Shown piece by piece: positions 1 to 9,585 of a DNA stretch of 33,111 nucleotides. Every line of letters begins with the position of its first letter. The stretch's first letter is position 1. This DNA comes from Eubacteriales bacterium. Lineage in GTDB: Bacteria > Bacillota > Clostridia > Lachnospirales > Lachnospiraceae. The stretch spans positions 1-33,111 of the forward strand of contig JAUNFZ010000029.1 in assembly GCA_030524785.1 (NCBI GenBank). Reading direction: 5' to 3'. Made by a program: the position numbers and the translations under genes. The notes beneath the pieces were generated by a model that saw only the letters and a list, made by a program, of their open reading frames with translations, was not told the origin of the DNA and did not search any database.

Positions 1-93
1 TTGGTACTTTGGGATGCTATATTCATTTTGAAATTACATTTTGCGAAAACTCAAGCGTACAAAATTGTGGCATAGTTACCTGAAATAATTTCC

Positions 94-122
94 TTGACTT
101 TTCCAATTGCAGGAAACATAAT
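94..122 (+). promoter_or_regulatory. sigma-A promoter for the first operon
   Basis: A TTGACT -35 box (94-99) and a CATAAT -10 box (117-122) are separated by exactly 17 bases. Transcription would start near 129. This places the upstream in-frame ATG at 129 on or before the transcript start and favours the ATG at 180 as the real start of the first gene. The 1-93 stretch shows no gene I can support. Confidence 0.6.
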
Positions 123-179
123 GGACACATGAGCGGGCTCTGCGTGCGCCGGGAAAAATGCAGGAAGAAGGAGAAAAGT

Positions 180-2057
180 ATGTTGCAGAGAAAAGAACTG
201 AAAGCACGGGCGAAAAAGGTATTAAGGCATCACTACATACTCCTGGTGGCGGTCTGCCTGATGGCTGCGTTTCTGGGCGTTGAATTTACCTCAAGCTTTG
301 ATATTCTGAAGATGGAGACGCCTACTGCGGAGGAAAGCAGTATTTCAGGCGGCGTGGCATCGGCTGGAGAACTGCCGGGGCAGTCGGCGCTTGACGAGGC
401 ACTGGACACAATTCAGGAAAAACAGGCAGAGCTGGAAAAGGAGAGAGCCGACGAATCCGCAGGGAACGAAGAAAATACGGAGAAAAAGAGTGAGATCTTT
501 GGAAGAAGCAGAGGCGTGTTCTCTATGCTTGTCAACGCGGTTTCTTCCGGGGCGATTTTCCTGACGGTTTATAAGACGGTTCAGTCCATATCCGGTTCTG
601 AAAATATTGCCATAGCTATACTGGTGGCGGCAGGTTTTCTGCTGGTAGGAACTGTCTGGTTTTTTATTCAGAATACATACAGGGTCATTTCCGGGCGTAT
701 TTTTCTGGAAAGCCGTACTTATGAAAAAGTGTCCGTACAGCGCTTTATGTTTCTGATGCGTGTGAAGAAGTGGTGCAAAGCGTCGTGGACGATGTTTGTG
801 CTGTTTGTGTTTCAGAGCCTTTGGATACTGACGGTGGTCGGGGCTGTGATAAAGAGGTATTCTTATTACCTAGTGCCCTATATTGTGGCGGAGAACCCGG
901 ATATAAAGGCTCTTGACGCGATCACGCTCTCGCGCCGGATGATGAAGGGCCATAAATGGGAATGTTTTGTGTTTGAATTGTCCTTCTTCGGATGGTATCT
1001 TCTGGAGATGGCGACCTTTGGCCTTGTGGGGGTATTCTTTTCAAATCCCTATCGGTCGGCGGCTTTTGGAGAGTATTATGCGGAGCTTCGGAAGCTGGCA
1101 AAGGAAAACAAAATTGAAGGCTCCGAATTGCTGAATGACAGATACCTGTACGAAAAAGCAGAGACAGGGGTGCTTCAGGAAGCTTATGCGGATGTGATGG
1201 AACGTCTGCAGCAGCCGGAGCCTGAGCTGAAGGGAATTGGAGGTGTGAGAGGCTTCCTGGCAAAATGGTTTGGCATCCTGTTTCTGTATTCCGGGGTGGA
1301 AACGGAATATGAACAGGCCCGTATGGAGAGCATCCGCGTAGAAAAGTACAGAGACGCGGTGGAAGGAAAGTCTTATCCGGGCAGATTGTTCCCGATTTCA
1401 GAGAAGGACAAGCGGAAGAATGTGGAGACGCTGTGCTATGCGCGCAATTACTCCATACCGTCGCTGATTCTGCTGTTTTTCACTTTTTCCGTTATCGGAT
1501 GGCTCTGGGAGGTAAGCCTGCACTTAATTACGGACGGCGAATTTGTAAACCGCGGCGTTCTGCATGGCCCCTGGCTTCCTATCTATGGAACAGGCGCCGT
1601 GATGATTCTTCTGCTTTTGAAGCGTTTCCGGGAGCGCCCTGTCGTGGAGTTTTTTGCAGCAATTGTTCTGTGCGGATGCGTGGAATATTTTACTTCCTGG
1701 TATCTGGAAATGACCCATGGCGGGCAGCGCTGGTGGGATTACAGCGGATATTTTCTGAATCTGAACGGACGTATCTGCGCAGAGGGACTTCTGGTATTCG
1801 GGCTGGGAGGTATGGCTATTGTGTATGTGGCTGCCCCTCTTTTGGATAATATGTATCGAAAGATCAGCCTGAAAATACTTGTGCCGGCCTGTGCGGTTCT
1901 GCTGATTTTTTATATTGCGGATCAGCAATATTCTTCGCGTCATCCCAATGCGGGAAAAGGAATTACAGATTACGCCCGCAGCCAGGAAGAAAGTTTCGTT
2001 GCTCACAGAAATAAAAATGAAAAGGAGAGAAAGCAATGGCAGCAAATCCAATTGTAA
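180..2057 (+). CDS. Membrane protein: DUF975-like N-terminus fused to a CmpB-type ABC-transporter-permease-like domain
   Basis: Protein of about 625 residues. The N-terminal half has a hydrophobic segment near residues 18-35, a charged Glu/Lys-rich extracytoplasmic-looking stretch, then several membrane segments with a phenylalanine/tyrosine-rich pattern typical of DUF975 proteins. The C-terminal part (about residues 430-570) matches the putative ABC transporter permease family often called CmpB, with a run starting [19 protein letters not shown] and the motifs [14 protein letters not shown] and [17 protein letters not shown]. Each half normally occurs as a separate protein, so this is a fusion. 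The start at 180 is chosen because GGAAGAAGGAG lies just upstream and the promoter at 94-122 would begin transcription near 129. The function is unknown; an integral membrane location is clear. The gene overlaps the next one by 22 bases, so the two are probably translationally coupled. Confidence 0.8.
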   Translation: MLQRKELKARAKKVLRHHYILLVAVCLMAAFLGVEFTSSFDILKMETPTAEESSISGGVASAGELPGQSALDEALDTIQEKQAELEKERADESAGNEENTEKKSEIFGRSRGVFSMLVNAVSSGAIFLTVYKTVQSISGSENIAIAILVAAGFLLVGTVWFFIQNTYRVISGRIFLESRTYEKVSVQRFMFLMRVKKWCKASWTMFVLFVFQSLWILTVVGAVIKRYSYYLVPYIVAENPDIKALDAITLSRRMMKGHKWECFVFELSFFGWYLLEMATFGLVGVFFSNPYRSAAFGEYYAELRKLAKENKIEGSELLNDRYLYEKAETGVLQEAYADVMERLQQPEPELKGIGGVRGFLAKWFGILFLYSGVETEYEQARMESIRVEKYRDAVEGKSYPGRLFPISEKDKRKNVETLCYARNYSIPSLILLFFTFSVIGWLWEVSLHLITDGEFVNRGVLHGPWLPIYGTGAVMILLLLKRFRERPVVEFFAAIVLCGCVEYFTSWYLEMTHGGQRWWDYSGYFLNLNGRICAEGLLVFGLGGMAIVYVAAPLLDNMYRKISLKILVPACAVLLIFYIADQQYSSRHPNAGKGITDYARSQEESFVAHRNKNEKERKQWQQIQL

Positions 2058-2557
2058 CCATCACCATGGAGAATGGCGACATCATCAAGGCGGAGCTCTA
2101 TCCGGAGATCGCGCCGAACAGTGTAAACAATTTTATCAGTTTGATTAAAAAAGGTTTTTATGACGGCCTGATTTTTCACCGTGTAATTAACGGATTTATG
2201 ATTCAGGGCGGCTGTCCGCAGGGAACGGGAACCGGCGGACCGGGCTACACCATCAAAGGCGAGTTTTCCAATAACCGTTTCCCGAACAGCCTGAAACACA
2301 CGGAGGGAGTTCTTTCTATGGCAAGAGCCATGAATCCCAATTCCGCAGGATCACAGTTCTTTATTATGCATAAGGCGGCGCCGCACCTGGACGGTTCTTA
2401 TGCGGCCTTTGGAAAAGTGATCGAGGGTATGGATGTGGTAAACCGTATCGCGGAGGAAGACACGGATTACAGTGATCGGCCTCTGGACGACCAGAGAATG
2501 AAAGCAGTCACAGTAGATACCTTTGGCGTAGATTATCCGGAACCGGAGAAATGCTGA
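2036..2557 (+). CDS. Peptidyl-prolyl cis-trans isomerase, cyclophilin type
   Basis: A 173-residue single-domain cyclophilin that would isomerise prolyl peptide bonds in the cytoplasm; no signal peptide is visible. Hallmarks are [13 protein letters not shown] with the catalytic arginine at residue 49, the following glycine-rich [15 protein letters not shown], and the [20 protein letters not shown] block that forms the substrate pocket. The length is normal for a bacterial PpiB-like enzyme. The start has AAAGGAGAG just upstream and lies inside the end of the preceding gene. The stop overlaps the start of the GNAT gene by 7 bases, so the three genes form one tight operon. Family assignment is secure; the natural client proteins are unknown. 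Confidence 0.93.
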   Translation: MAANPIVTITMENGDIIKAELYPEIAPNSVNNFISLIKKGFYDGLIFHRVINGFMIQGGCPQGTGTGGPGYTIKGEFSNNRFPNSLKHTEGVLSMARAMNPNSAGSQFFIMHKAAPHLDGSYAAFGKVIEGMDVVNRIAEEDTDYSDRPLDDQRMKAVTVDTFGVDYPEPEKC

Positions 2558-3474
2558 TTCAACTGATAGGTATTGAAAATACGGCGGAACTGAACGGGGC
2601 CATGAAAAAGCCGGAGGGCAGAAAAGAACCTGTTTTTTACTGTACCGCCGTGCCCGGATATGCCAGAGAGCTTTCCGGGGCGGGGCTTCCCTGCATTTTT
2701 GTGGAGAAGACAGGGGCAAAAGCCTGGCCGGGACAGGAAATGAATCCTGAAAGAGAAAAGGGGCCGGAGCAAAAGGATACCGGCGGAAGCGGGGTATACG
2801 GCGTTGACCTCGTATTGTGCCCGGAGGATGCGAATTGGGAAAGCAGCGAAGATAACACCGGAGTTTCCGGTGTATGCAGGGCAGCGGCAGAGCTTGGACA
2901 GGAATTTCTCCTGAAGCTTTGGCAGCGTCATTACCACATTCCTTGGGAGATTGCCGAAACCGGGCGTCTGCTGATTCGCGAGTCGCTGGCGGAGGATTTA
3001 CCGCAACTTCTTCAAATTTACGCCGCCGAAAGGGATAACCCGGACGTAAAACCTTTTTCTGCGGAGCCTGACGGCGAGCTGAAGGCATATATAGAAAACA
3101 GATATCCATTTTATGGATATGGCCTGTGGAGTGTGGTGAAACGTTCGGACGGCAGAGTGATCGGCCGCATTGGCTTTGAGGAGATACAGAGGCCAAAAGG
3201 AGCCGATGGGATGTGCCCGGAAGGAAAAACGGCACAGGAAACCGCCATATTGCCCGAGCTTTCCTATATTATTGCGGAGGGTGAAAGGGGCAAAGGCTAC
3301 GCCAGAGAAGCTGCTGCGGCAGTTCTTACGTATGGCAGGCAGGAACTTGGTTTTACCCGGGCAGCCCTTCGGACGTCCAGTCAGAATGTGGCTTCGAAGC
3401 GTTTGGCCGAAAGCCTGGGATTTCAAAAGGCAGATAAAAATGGAAATTACTATGAAATCTGCTTGACAGGCTGA
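2551..3474 (+). CDS. GNAT family N-acetyltransferase with an extra N-terminal region
   Basis: A 307-residue protein. The C-terminal half (about residues 145-305) is a GNAT acetyltransferase of the RimJ/RimL type: it opens with [22 protein letters not shown], has the acetyl-CoA pyrophosphate-binding signature [10 protein letters not shown], and ends with [20 protein letters not shown]. The N-terminal ~140 residues are not part of the GNAT fold. They contain isolated hydrophobic strands such as GLPCIFVE and [10 protein letters not shown] and recall the degenerate HAD-like or receiver-like leaders seen on some Lachnospiraceae GNAT proteins; that comparison is from memory and uncertain. The middle of this leader, around residues 60-80, is charged and low in complexity. 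The acceptor substrate cannot be told from the sequence. Confidence 0.85.
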   Translation: MLIQLIGIENTAELNGAMKKPEGRKEPVFYCTAVPGYARELSGAGLPCIFVEKTGAKAWPGQEMNPEREKGPEQKDTGGSGVYGVDLVLCPEDANWESSEDNTGVSGVCRAAAELGQEFLLKLWQRHYHIPWEIAETGRLLIRESLAEDLPQLLQIYAAERDNPDVKPFSAEPDGELKAYIENRYPFYGYGLWSVVKRSDGRVIGRIGFEEIQRPKGADGMCPEGKTAQETAILPELSYIIAEGERGKGYAREAAAAVLTYGRQELGFTRAALRTSSQNVASKRLAESLGFQKADKNGNYYEICLTG

Positions 3475-3491
3475 TGAATCGAGTGTATGAT
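3463..3491 (+). promoter_or_regulatory. Strong sigma-A promoter of metQ
   Basis: A perfect TTGACA -35 box (3463-3468) and TATGAT -10 box (3486-3491) are spaced by 17 bases. The -35 box overlaps the last codons of the GNAT gene. Transcription should begin near 3498, so metQ is transcribed independently of the cyclophilin operon. Confidence 0.75.
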
Positions 3492-3507
3492 ATATAATCA
3501 TATAATA

Positions 3508-3524
3508 CCTACTTAAATAGTAGG
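3508..3524. promoter_or_regulatory. Palindromic operator candidate in the metQ leader
   Basis: CCTACT-TAAAT-AGTAGG is a perfect 6-bp inverted repeat with a 5-base spacer. It lies about 10-26 bases after the predicted transcription start and ahead of the AAGGAGG ribosome binding site, a classical repressor position. The pattern resembles Rrf2-family sites (IscR/CymR type); that family link is inference. No SAM riboswitch or T-box fits in the 72-base leader. Confidence 0.5.
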
Positions 3525-3546
3525 AAATAAAAAGGAGGCAGGAATT

Positions 3547-4359
3547 ATGAAAAAATTAGCAGCAGTAGCAGCGGCGGCGTTGGCTTTTGCACTGGCAGTA
3601 CCGGCGGCGGCAGAGGAAGACAAGACAATCACCGTGGCGGCGTCCCCGACCCCTCATGCGGAGATCCTTGAGAAAGCGAAAGAGATCCTGAAAGAGCAGG
3701 GATGGGAGCTGGAGATAGTGGAGTATACAGATTATGTGCAGCCAAACCTTGTGGTAGATAACGGTGAGATCGACGCCAATTACTTCCAGCACATCCCCTA
3801 TCTGGAGAGCTTTAACGAGGAGCAGGGAACATCTCTGGTAAGTGCGGGCAGCATCCATTATGAGCCCTTTGGCATTTACCCGGGCACGAAGGACAGCCTG
3901 GACGCTCTGGAGGAGGGCGATGTAATCGCAGTGCCGAACGATACGACAAACGAGGCCAGAGCGCTTCTGCTTTTGCAGGACAACGGCGTTTTGAAACTGA
4001 AAGAGGGCGCGGGCCTGACAGCTACGGTAAACGATATCGAGGAAAATCCGCTGAATCTTGAAATTCTGGAACTGGCAGCGGAGCAGGTGTCCCGTTATAC
4101 CAGCGAGACAGCACTGGTCGTACTGAATGGAAACTATGCGTTGGCGGCAGGATTTTCCGTTGCGAAGGATTCGATTGCATTTGAGGCGAGCGATTCTGAG
4201 GCAGCAAAAACTTACGTCAATATAGTTGCAGTTAAAGAGGGAAATGAAGATAACGAAGGCATCAAGGCACTGGTAGATGTGCTGAAGTCCGACGAGATTA
4301 AAGACTTTATTAATGAGACTTACGACGGAGCAGTGGTTCCTTTTGAGGACGCAGAGTAA
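3547..4359 (+). CDS. metQ: MetQ/NlpA-family substrate-binding protein of a methionine-type ABC importer
   Basis: A 270-residue protein of the NlpA/MetQ family, which binds methionine or a related compound outside the membrane and delivers it to MetNI. The mature part begins with TITVAASPTPHAEILE and contains VDNGEIDANYFQHIPYLESF and AVPNDTTNEARALLLLQDNG, all diagnostic for the family. The first ~22 residues form a signal peptide ending in AVPAAA, but there is no lipobox cysteine, which is unusual because this family is normally a lipoprotein in Gram-positive bacteria. The start has AAGGAGG at ideal spacing. metN and metI follow. Substrate preference (L- or D-methionine, or another compound) cannot be read from the sequence. 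Confidence 0.9.
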   Translation: MKKLAAVAAAALAFALAVPAAAEEDKTITVAASPTPHAEILEKAKEILKEQGWELEIVEYTDYVQPNLVVDNGEIDANYFQHIPYLESFNEEQGTSLVSAGSIHYEPFGIYPGTKDSLDALEEGDVIAVPNDTTNEARALLLLQDNGVLKLKEGAGLTATVNDIEENPLNLEILELAAEQVSRYTSETALVVLNGNYALAAGFSVAKDSIAFEASDSEAAKTYVNIVAVKEGNEDNEGIKALVDVLKSDEIKDFINETYDGAVVPFEDAE

Positions 4360-4397
4360 GCGATACAGCCGCTGTTTGTGAATTTGTCGGGAATAGA

Positions 4398-4440
4398 GGG
4401 CCGCTGCAGGAATTTATCTTGCAACGGCTCTGTTTTTGTT
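4398..4440 (+). terminator. Rho-independent terminator between metQ and metN
   Basis: The arms GGGCCGCTGCAG (4398-4409) and TTGCAACGGCTC (4419-4430) pair over 12 positions with one mismatch and two G-U pairs, followed directly by TGTTTTTGTT. It probably stops most metQ transcripts, letting the binding protein be made in excess over MetNI by partial read-through. No convincing separate metN promoter was found. Confidence 0.7.
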
Positions 4441-4511
4441 ATATACTCAAAAGGTCTTATTTTGTGATAAAGCTGGCGCTTGTCAGAACGGCGGCAAAAC
4501 GGAGGAAATCT

Positions 4512-5525
4512 ATGGAACCGATTATCAGAATTGAGCATTTGGACAAGGAATTTAAGCTGAGAGATATGGACGTTCATGCCCTTCGGGACGTCAGTCTTGA
4601 TATTTATAAAGGAAATATTTATGGAATTATTGGAATGTCAGGTGCAGGCAAAAGCACACTTGTGCGCTGCCTGAATTTTCTGGAACGGCCTACCGGCGGA
4701 AAAGTGATTGTGGATGGAAAGGATCTGGCGCAGCTTTCAGAAAAGGAATTGCGGGAAGCCAGAAAAAATATCGGCATGATCTTTCAGCATTTTAATCTCC
4801 TGATGCAGCGCAGCGTAATCGACAATGTGTGTTTTCCGCTGGAGATTGCGGGTGTGAAAAAGCATGAGGCAAGAAAAAAGGCCATGGAATATTTAAAAAT
4901 TGTCGGGCTGGAGGAGAAAGCAGCGGCGTATCCGGTGCAGCTTTCCGGCGGCCAGAAGCAGCGGGTGGCGATTGCCAGGGTGCTGGCCTCAGATCCTAAG
5001 ATTCTTTTGTGCGACGAGGCGACAAGTGCGCTGGATCCTCAAACCACAAAATCCATTCTGCAGCTTTTAAAGGAAATTAACCGAAAGTACGGCATCACAA
5101 TTGTGGTGATTACCCATGAGATGGCGGTAGTGCAGGAGATATGCAGCCACGTGGCGATTATTGACCAGGGCAATCTGGCGGAACACGGCAGGGTGGAAGA
5201 CATTTTCCTGGCGCCGAAGTCCAGGGAGGCAAAACGGCTGATTTATCAGGGATATGAAAAAGTGGCGGAGATGAAGGGAAGGCATTGCGTGCGCATTGTT
5301 TTCTCCGAAAATTCTTCCTTTGAGCCGGTTATCGGAAACATGGTGCTGGCCTTCAAGGCGCCGGTAAATATTCTTTATGCGAACACAAAGGATCTGGACG
5401 GCGTGGCGAAGGGCGAGATGGTACTGCAGCTTCCCGAGGACGAGGAACTGGCGAGAAAAATGATCGCTTATCTGAAAAATGCAAAATTGGCGGTGGAGGA
5501 GCTTAAAGATTATGTTGGACAGTAA
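4512..5525 (+). CDS. metN: Methionine-type ABC importer ATP-binding protein
   Basis: A 337-residue ATPase that powers the MetQ-MetI importer at the inner face of the membrane. Visible are Walker A GMSGAGKST (residues 41-49), the Q-loop region IFQHFNLL, signature [15 protein letters not shown], Walker B ILLCDEATSALDP and the switch histidine in VVITHEM. The C-terminal ~75 residues form a NIL-type domain, the regulatory substrate-binding domain typical of MetN. The start at 4512 is preceded by GGAGG at 4501-4505. An in-frame ATG at 4419 would put the start inside the terminator hairpin and is rejected. The end overlaps metI by 14 bases. Confidence 0.93.
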   Translation: MEPIIRIEHLDKEFKLRDMDVHALRDVSLDIYKGNIYGIIGMSGAGKSTLVRCLNFLERPTGGKVIVDGKDLAQLSEKELREARKNIGMIFQHFNLLMQRSVIDNVCFPLEIAGVKKHEARKKAMEYLKIVGLEEKAAAYPVQLSGGQKQRVAIARVLASDPKILLCDEATSALDPQTTKSILQLLKEINRKYGITIVVITHEMAVVQEICSHVAIIDQGNLAEHGRVEDIFLAPKSREAKRLIYQGYEKVAEMKGRHCVRIVFSENSSFEPVIGNMVLAFKAPVNILYANTKDLDGVAKGEMVLQLPEDEELARKMIAYLKNAKLAVEELKDYVGQ

Positions 5526-6177
5526 AGAGATTGTAATGATTATCGAGGGAATCGGCGGAACGCTCTGGATGACGCTGGCGTCCACCTTTTTTGGTTATAT
5601 TTTCGGCCTGCCTCTGGGAATCCTTTTGACTGTCACCGGGCAGGATGGCATACGTCCGAACGGAGGAGTGTATAAGGTGCTGGACGTGCTGGTGAATGTG
5701 TTCCGCAGTATTCCGTTTATTATACTGATTCTGGTGATACAGCCCCTTACCCGTATGCTTATGGGAAAGAGCTATGGTTCCACGGCAATGATTGTTCCGC
5801 TGACGATTGCCGCCGCGCCATACATTGCCCGTATGGTGGAGTCCTCCTTAAAGGAAGTGGACCATGGGGTGATTGAGGCGGCGCAGAGCATGGGCGCCGA
5901 TCTGAAAACGATTGTATGGAAGGTGCTGCTTACAGAGGCCAGGACGTCTCTGGTGGTAAATGCAACGATTGTTACCACAACGGTGCTGGGATATACAGCT
6001 ATGGCGGGAGCCTGCGGCGGCGGCGGCCTGGGAGACATTGCGATTCGCTACGGCTATAACCGCTGGCGGCCGGATGTGCTTTGGGTGGCGGCGGTGCTGC
6101 TGGTGGTGCTGGCGCAGATTATCCAGATGATCGGTATGTTTATTTCCAGAAAAGTGGACAGGCGGCGCGTAAGCTGA
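5512..6177 (+). CDS. metI: Methionine-type ABC importer permease
   Basis: A 221-residue integral membrane permease with about five transmembrane segments. The cytoplasmic coupling helix is seen in GVIEAAQSMGADLKTIVWKV, matching the EAA motif of MetI-type permeases. NVFRSIPFIILI and the glycine-rich AMAGACGGGGLGDIAIRYGY are also characteristic. The ATG at 5512 follows GGAGGA at 5495-5500 and overlaps the end of metN, indicating translational coupling. An in-frame ATG at 5479 deep inside metN is less likely. The length is normal for the family. Confidence 0.92.
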   Translation: MLDSKEIVMIIEGIGGTLWMTLASTFFGYIFGLPLGILLTVTGQDGIRPNGGVYKVLDVLVNVFRSIPFIILILVIQPLTRMLMGKSYGSTAMIVPLTIAAAPYIARMVESSLKEVDHGVIEAAQSMGADLKTIVWKVLLTEARTSLVVNATIVTTTVLGYTAMAGACGGGGLGDIAIRYGYNRWRPDVLWVAAVLLVVLAQIIQMIGMFISRKVDRRRVS

Positions 6178-6183
6178 CAGCGC

Positions 6184-6240
6184 ATGGCCGGCGCAGGGAA
6201 AACCGCCGGTGCAGTATGGCGCGGGGGAAACTGCCGGTAT
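6184..6240. repeat. Imperfect direct repeat in the metI-malQ gap
   Basis: Two GC-rich units, 6184-6210 and 6215-6240, both start ATGG and end in CNGCCGGT. They share GGGAAAACCGCCGG in the first and GGGGAAACTGCCGG in the second. A 14-base core of the first unit recurs with one change at 11604-11617, another intergenic region. No terminator or promoter is obvious in this 133-base gap. Confidence 0.4.
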
Positions 6241-6310
6241 ACCATGAAGTTTAACAGATTTTTGCGGGAAAGAGGAAACGTATTATTTTAATAGAAATGA
6301 GGAAACAACA

Positions 6311-7795
6311 GTGAGACGAGCAAGTGGAATTTTGCTGCCTGTCAGCAGCCTTCCTTCTCCCTATGGGATTGGGATGTTTTCAAAAAGTGCATATGAATTT
6401 GTAGATTTTCTGGAGAAAGCGGGTCAGACTTATTGGCAGATTCTTCCTCTGGGACCTACCAGCTACGGGGATTCTCCGTACCAATCCTTCTCTACCTTTG
6501 CGGGAAATCCGTATTTTATTGACCTGGAGGCGCTGGTGGAAGAAGGCGTTTTGACAGCGGAGGAATGTAAAAAGGCGGACTGCGGACAGAACAGCCGCTA
6601 TGTGGACTACGGCGCTCTTTATCAGAAGCGGTTTGATCTGCTGCGCAAAGCTTATATGAGAAGCGAGATTTCCAGGGAAGCCGATTTCCTGAAGTATGTG
6701 GATGAAAATCAGTCCTGGCTGAAGGATTATGCGCTTTTTATGGCGGTAAAGAAATGTTTTGACGGGAAATCCTGGCTGGAGTGGGCAGACGATATCCGGC
6801 TGCGCTGGGGAAACGCCATTGACTATTACTACAGGGAATGTGCAGAGGAAATTGAGTTTTACGAATATCTTCAGTATAAATTTGACCAGCACTGGCGGAA
6901 GCTGAAGGAGTACGCCAACAAAAAAGGGATTCGCATTATCGGTGATATTCCAATTTATGTAGCGCTGGACAGCGCGGATGTCTGGGCGCATCCGGATCTG
7001 TTTCAGATGGACAAAGACCGCAGGCCGACATCGGTGGCAGGATGTCCTCCGGATGCATTTTCCGAGACAGGACAGCTCTGGGGCAATCCGCTTTACCGCT
7101 GGGATGTACACAGGAATCAGAAGTATGACTGGTGGGCCCGCCGCATGGAGCACTGCTACAAGCTGTATGATGTGGTGCGTATCGACCATTTTCGTGGATT
7201 TGATGAGTATTTTTCCATTCCCTTTGGGGACGAAGACGCTACCGGAGGTCACTGGGAAAAGGGGCCGGGCATGGATCTTTTCCGTTGCCTGGAACAGAGG
7301 CTTGGCCATAAGGACGTTATTGCGGAGGATCTGGGCCTGATGACAGACTCTGTGCGGAAACTGGTAAAAGACAGCGGATATCCGAATATGAAGGTGCTGG
7401 GATTCGCCTTTGATGTGGACGGCCAGAGCGACCATCTGCCTCACCGCTACGACAAAAACTGTGTGGTTTATACGGGAACGCACGATAACGAAACGCTGAT
7501 GCAGTGGTACGACGGTTTGGACAGAAAACAGCTGGCCTTTGTTCATGATTACATGAATAATGCAAGGAGGCCGCGCAAGGACGTCCGTTGGGATTTCATA
7601 CGTCTGGCAATGCTGAGTACAGCGGACACCTGCATCATTCCGATACAGGACTACCTGGGATATGGAAAGGAAGCCCGGATGAATTTTCCGTCCACCCTGG
7701 GGGATAACTGGAAGTGGAGACTTCTGAAAGAAGATATCACAGAAGAACTTACGGAGCAGATTCTGCACCTTACGAAATTGAGCTGCCGGGGATAA
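6311..7795 (+). CDS. malQ: 4-alpha-glucanotransferase (amylomaltase, GH77)
   Basis: A 494-residue cytoplasmic enzyme that transfers alpha-1,4-glucan segments between maltodextrins, used in glycogen or maltose metabolism. It starts with the family's [20 protein letters not shown]. Catalytic residues are visible: nucleophile Asp292 in VRIDHFRGF, acid/base Glu339 in IAEDLG, and the stabilising Asp392 in GTHDNET. The GH77 signature [12 protein letters not shown] is also present. The start is a GTG preceded by TGAGGAAA at good spacing. The length is typical for bacterial MalQ. It is not followed by other glycogen genes; the ECF operon begins 49 bases later. Confidence 0.95.
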   Translation: MRRASGILLPVSSLPSPYGIGMFSKSAYEFVDFLEKAGQTYWQILPLGPTSYGDSPYQSFSTFAGNPYFIDLEALVEEGVLTAEECKKADCGQNSRYVDYGALYQKRFDLLRKAYMRSEISREADFLKYVDENQSWLKDYALFMAVKKCFDGKSWLEWADDIRLRWGNAIDYYYRECAEEIEFYEYLQYKFDQHWRKLKEYANKKGIRIIGDIPIYVALDSADVWAHPDLFQMDKDRRPTSVAGCPPDAFSETGQLWGNPLYRWDVHRNQKYDWWARRMEHCYKLYDVVRIDHFRGFDEYFSIPFGDEDATGGHWEKGPGMDLFRCLEQRLGHKDVIAEDLGLMTDSVRKLVKDSGYPNMKVLGFAFDVDGQSDHLPHRYDKNCVVYTGTHDNETLMQWYDGLDRKQLAFVHDYMNNARRPRKDVRWDFIRLAMLSTADTCIIPIQDYLGYGKEARMNFPSTLGDNWKWRLLKEDITEELTEQILHLTKLSCRG

Positions 7796-7844
7796 AGCAG
7801 CGGCAAAGATCAGACTGTATCTGATAGAAAGGATCTTTGACATC

Positions 7845-8720
7845 ATGGGAATTATTGAGGCCAGGAAACTGATACATGATTACCAGAAGATCGGGGAAGA
7901 CGGCAAGGTGGAAGCCTCTTACCGGGCTGTGGACGGTGTGGATCTGGATGTACAGCCGGGGCAGTTTATTGCGGTTCTGGGACACAATGGATCGGGAAAA
8001 TCGACTCTGGCAAAGCATTTAAATGCAATTCTTGTACCTACCGGAGGAACGGTTTTCGTGGACGGTATGGACACAAAGGATGCTGAAAAACTGAACCGTA
8101 TCCGGCAGACCGCCGGGATGGTATTTCAGAATCCGGACAACCAGATCGTTGGAACCGTGGTGGATGAGGACGTGGGATTCGGCCCGGAAAATATGGGAGT
8201 TCCCACGGAGGAGATTATCAAAAGAGTAGAGGAAAGCCTGAAAACCGTGGGGATGTGGGAATACAGGGATCATTCTCCCAACCGGCTTTCCGGCGGACAG
8301 AAGCAGCGGGTGGCGATTGCCGGCGTTATGGCGATGGAACCAAAATGTATTGTGTTTGACGAACCTACCGCCATGCTGGATCCGGTTGGACGCAAAGAGG
8401 TAATCCGCGCGGCCCAGAAGCTGAACCGGGAAAAGAACGTAACCATCATACTGATTACTCATTATATGGAAGAAGTAATTGAGGCAGACCGGGTAATCGT
8501 GATGGATCAGGGGAAGATTCTGATGCAGGGAACGCCCCGGGAGGTATTTTCCAGAGTAGAGGAGCTTAAGGAACACCGATTGGACGTACCGCAGGTGACA
8601 ATGCTGGCCCATGAGCTCAAAAAGAGCGGACTGGATATACCGGAAGGAATTTTGACGGTGAAAGAACTGGCGGACGCCGTAGAGCGTATTTCAGAGCAGG
8701 AGCAGAAAAATGGCAATTAA
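7845..8720 (+). CDS. ecfA1: Energy-coupling factor transporter ATPase EcfA1
   Basis: A 291-residue ABC ATPase, one of two forming the energising module of vitamin and metal ECF importers. Walker A is GHNGSGKST (residues 46-54), the signature is [15 protein letters not shown], Walker B is [13 protein letters not shown] and the switch histidine is in ILITHYM. The [27 protein letters not shown] stretch is typical of CbiO1/EcfA1. The start has AGAAAGGAT upstream. It overlaps ecfA2 by 11 bases. No substrate-binding S component is encoded nearby, so this is a shared (group II) module. Confidence 0.93.
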   Translation: MGIIEARKLIHDYQKIGEDGKVEASYRAVDGVDLDVQPGQFIAVLGHNGSGKSTLAKHLNAILVPTGGTVFVDGMDTKDAEKLNRIRQTAGMVFQNPDNQIVGTVVDEDVGFGPENMGVPTEEIIKRVEESLKTVGMWEYRDHSPNRLSGGQKQRVAIAGVMAMEPKCIVFDEPTAMLDPVGRKEVIRAAQKLNREKNVTIILITHYMEEVIEADRVIVMDQGKILMQGTPREVFSRVEELKEHRLDVPQVTMLAHELKKSGLDIPEGILTVKELADAVERISEQEQKNGN

Positions 8721-9585
8721 GATAGAACATCTGAGCTATGTTTATGGAGAGGGAACAGCTTACGAAAAGAAAGCTCTGGATGATATTAATCTTGAGATTC
8801 ATGACGGACAGTTTATCGGCATTATCGGTCATACGGGATCCGGGAAGTCAACGCTGATACAGCATCTGAACGGCCTGGTGAAGGCCACTTCAGGATGCGT
8901 ATATTACAACGGCCAGAGTATTTATGCCGAAGGCTATTCCATGAAAGAACTCAGGAGCAAGGTGGGGATTGTGTTCCAGTATCCCGAGTATCAGCTTTTT
9001 GAGGTTGACGTATTTACAGACGTATGCTTTGGGCCGAAGAATCTGGGGCTTTCGAAAGAGGAAACAGAAAAACGTGCCTATGAAGCACTGCAGCAGGTGG
9101 GATTGAAGGAAAAGTATTATAAGAAATCGCCTTTTGAGCTTTCCGGCGGGCAGAAGCGCCGGGCAGCGATTGCGGGAATCCTTGCCATGCAGCCGGAAGT
9201 GCTGATTTTAGATGAGCCCACAGCGGGGCTGGATCCCCGGGGCAGGGACACGATACTGGATCAGATTGCAAAGCTTCATCGGGAGCGGGGCATTACCGTA
9301 GTGCTGGTTTCCCACAGCATGGAGGACATTGCCCGGTATGTGGACCGTATTATTGTGATGGACAAAGGTCATGTGCGCTTTGACGGCGTTCCCAGGGAAG
9401 TGTTTGAACACTACCAGGAGCTGGAGAAAATTGGGCTGGCAGCGCCCCAGGTAACGTACGTAATGCAGGAACTGAAGCGCAGAGGTATTGTGTCGGACAG
9501 CACGGCCACGACGGTGGAAGAAGCGAAAAACGCGATACTGGCAGCTCTGGGGAACAGGGGCAGGATGGAGACGGAGCATGATTAG
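8710..9585 (+). CDS. ecfA2: Energy-coupling factor transporter ATPase EcfA2
   Basis: A 291-residue ABC ATPase paralogous to ecfA1. Walker A is GHTGSGKST (residues 40-48), the signature [15 protein letters not shown], Walker [14 protein letters not shown], and the switch histidine lies in [31 protein letters not shown] is characteristic of EcfA2. It would pair with EcfA1 and bind the coupling helices of EcfT. The ATG lies inside the end of ecfA1, and its own end overlaps ecfT by 8 bases, so expression should be tightly coupled. Confidence 0.93.
   Translation: MAIKIEHLSYVYGEGTAYEKKALDDINLEIHDGQFIGIIGHTGSGKSTLIQHLNGLVKATSGCVYYNGQSIYAEGYSMKELRSKVGIVFQYPEYQLFEVDVFTDVCFGPKNLGLSKEETEKRAYEALQQVGLKEKYYKKSPFELSGGQKRRAAIAGILAMQPEVLILDEPTAGLDPRGRDTILDQIAKLHRERGITVVLVSHSMEDIARYVDRIIVMDKGHVRFDGVPREVFEHYQELEKIGLAAPQVTYVMQELKRRGIVSDSTATTVEEAKNAILAALGNRGRMETEHD

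Noticed and set aside
1524-2051. Long minus-strand reading frame opposite the first gene
   Set aside because: It lies fully antisense to a well-supported coding region, has no family-like sequence and no ribosome site.
3499-3546. SAM riboswitch or T-box leader for metQ
   Set aside because: The leader is too short and lacks the required helices.
6380-7846. 488-codon open frame on the minus strand across malQ
   Set aside because: It mirrors the malQ codons; malQ has full catalytic motifs, and the antisense product resembles nothing.
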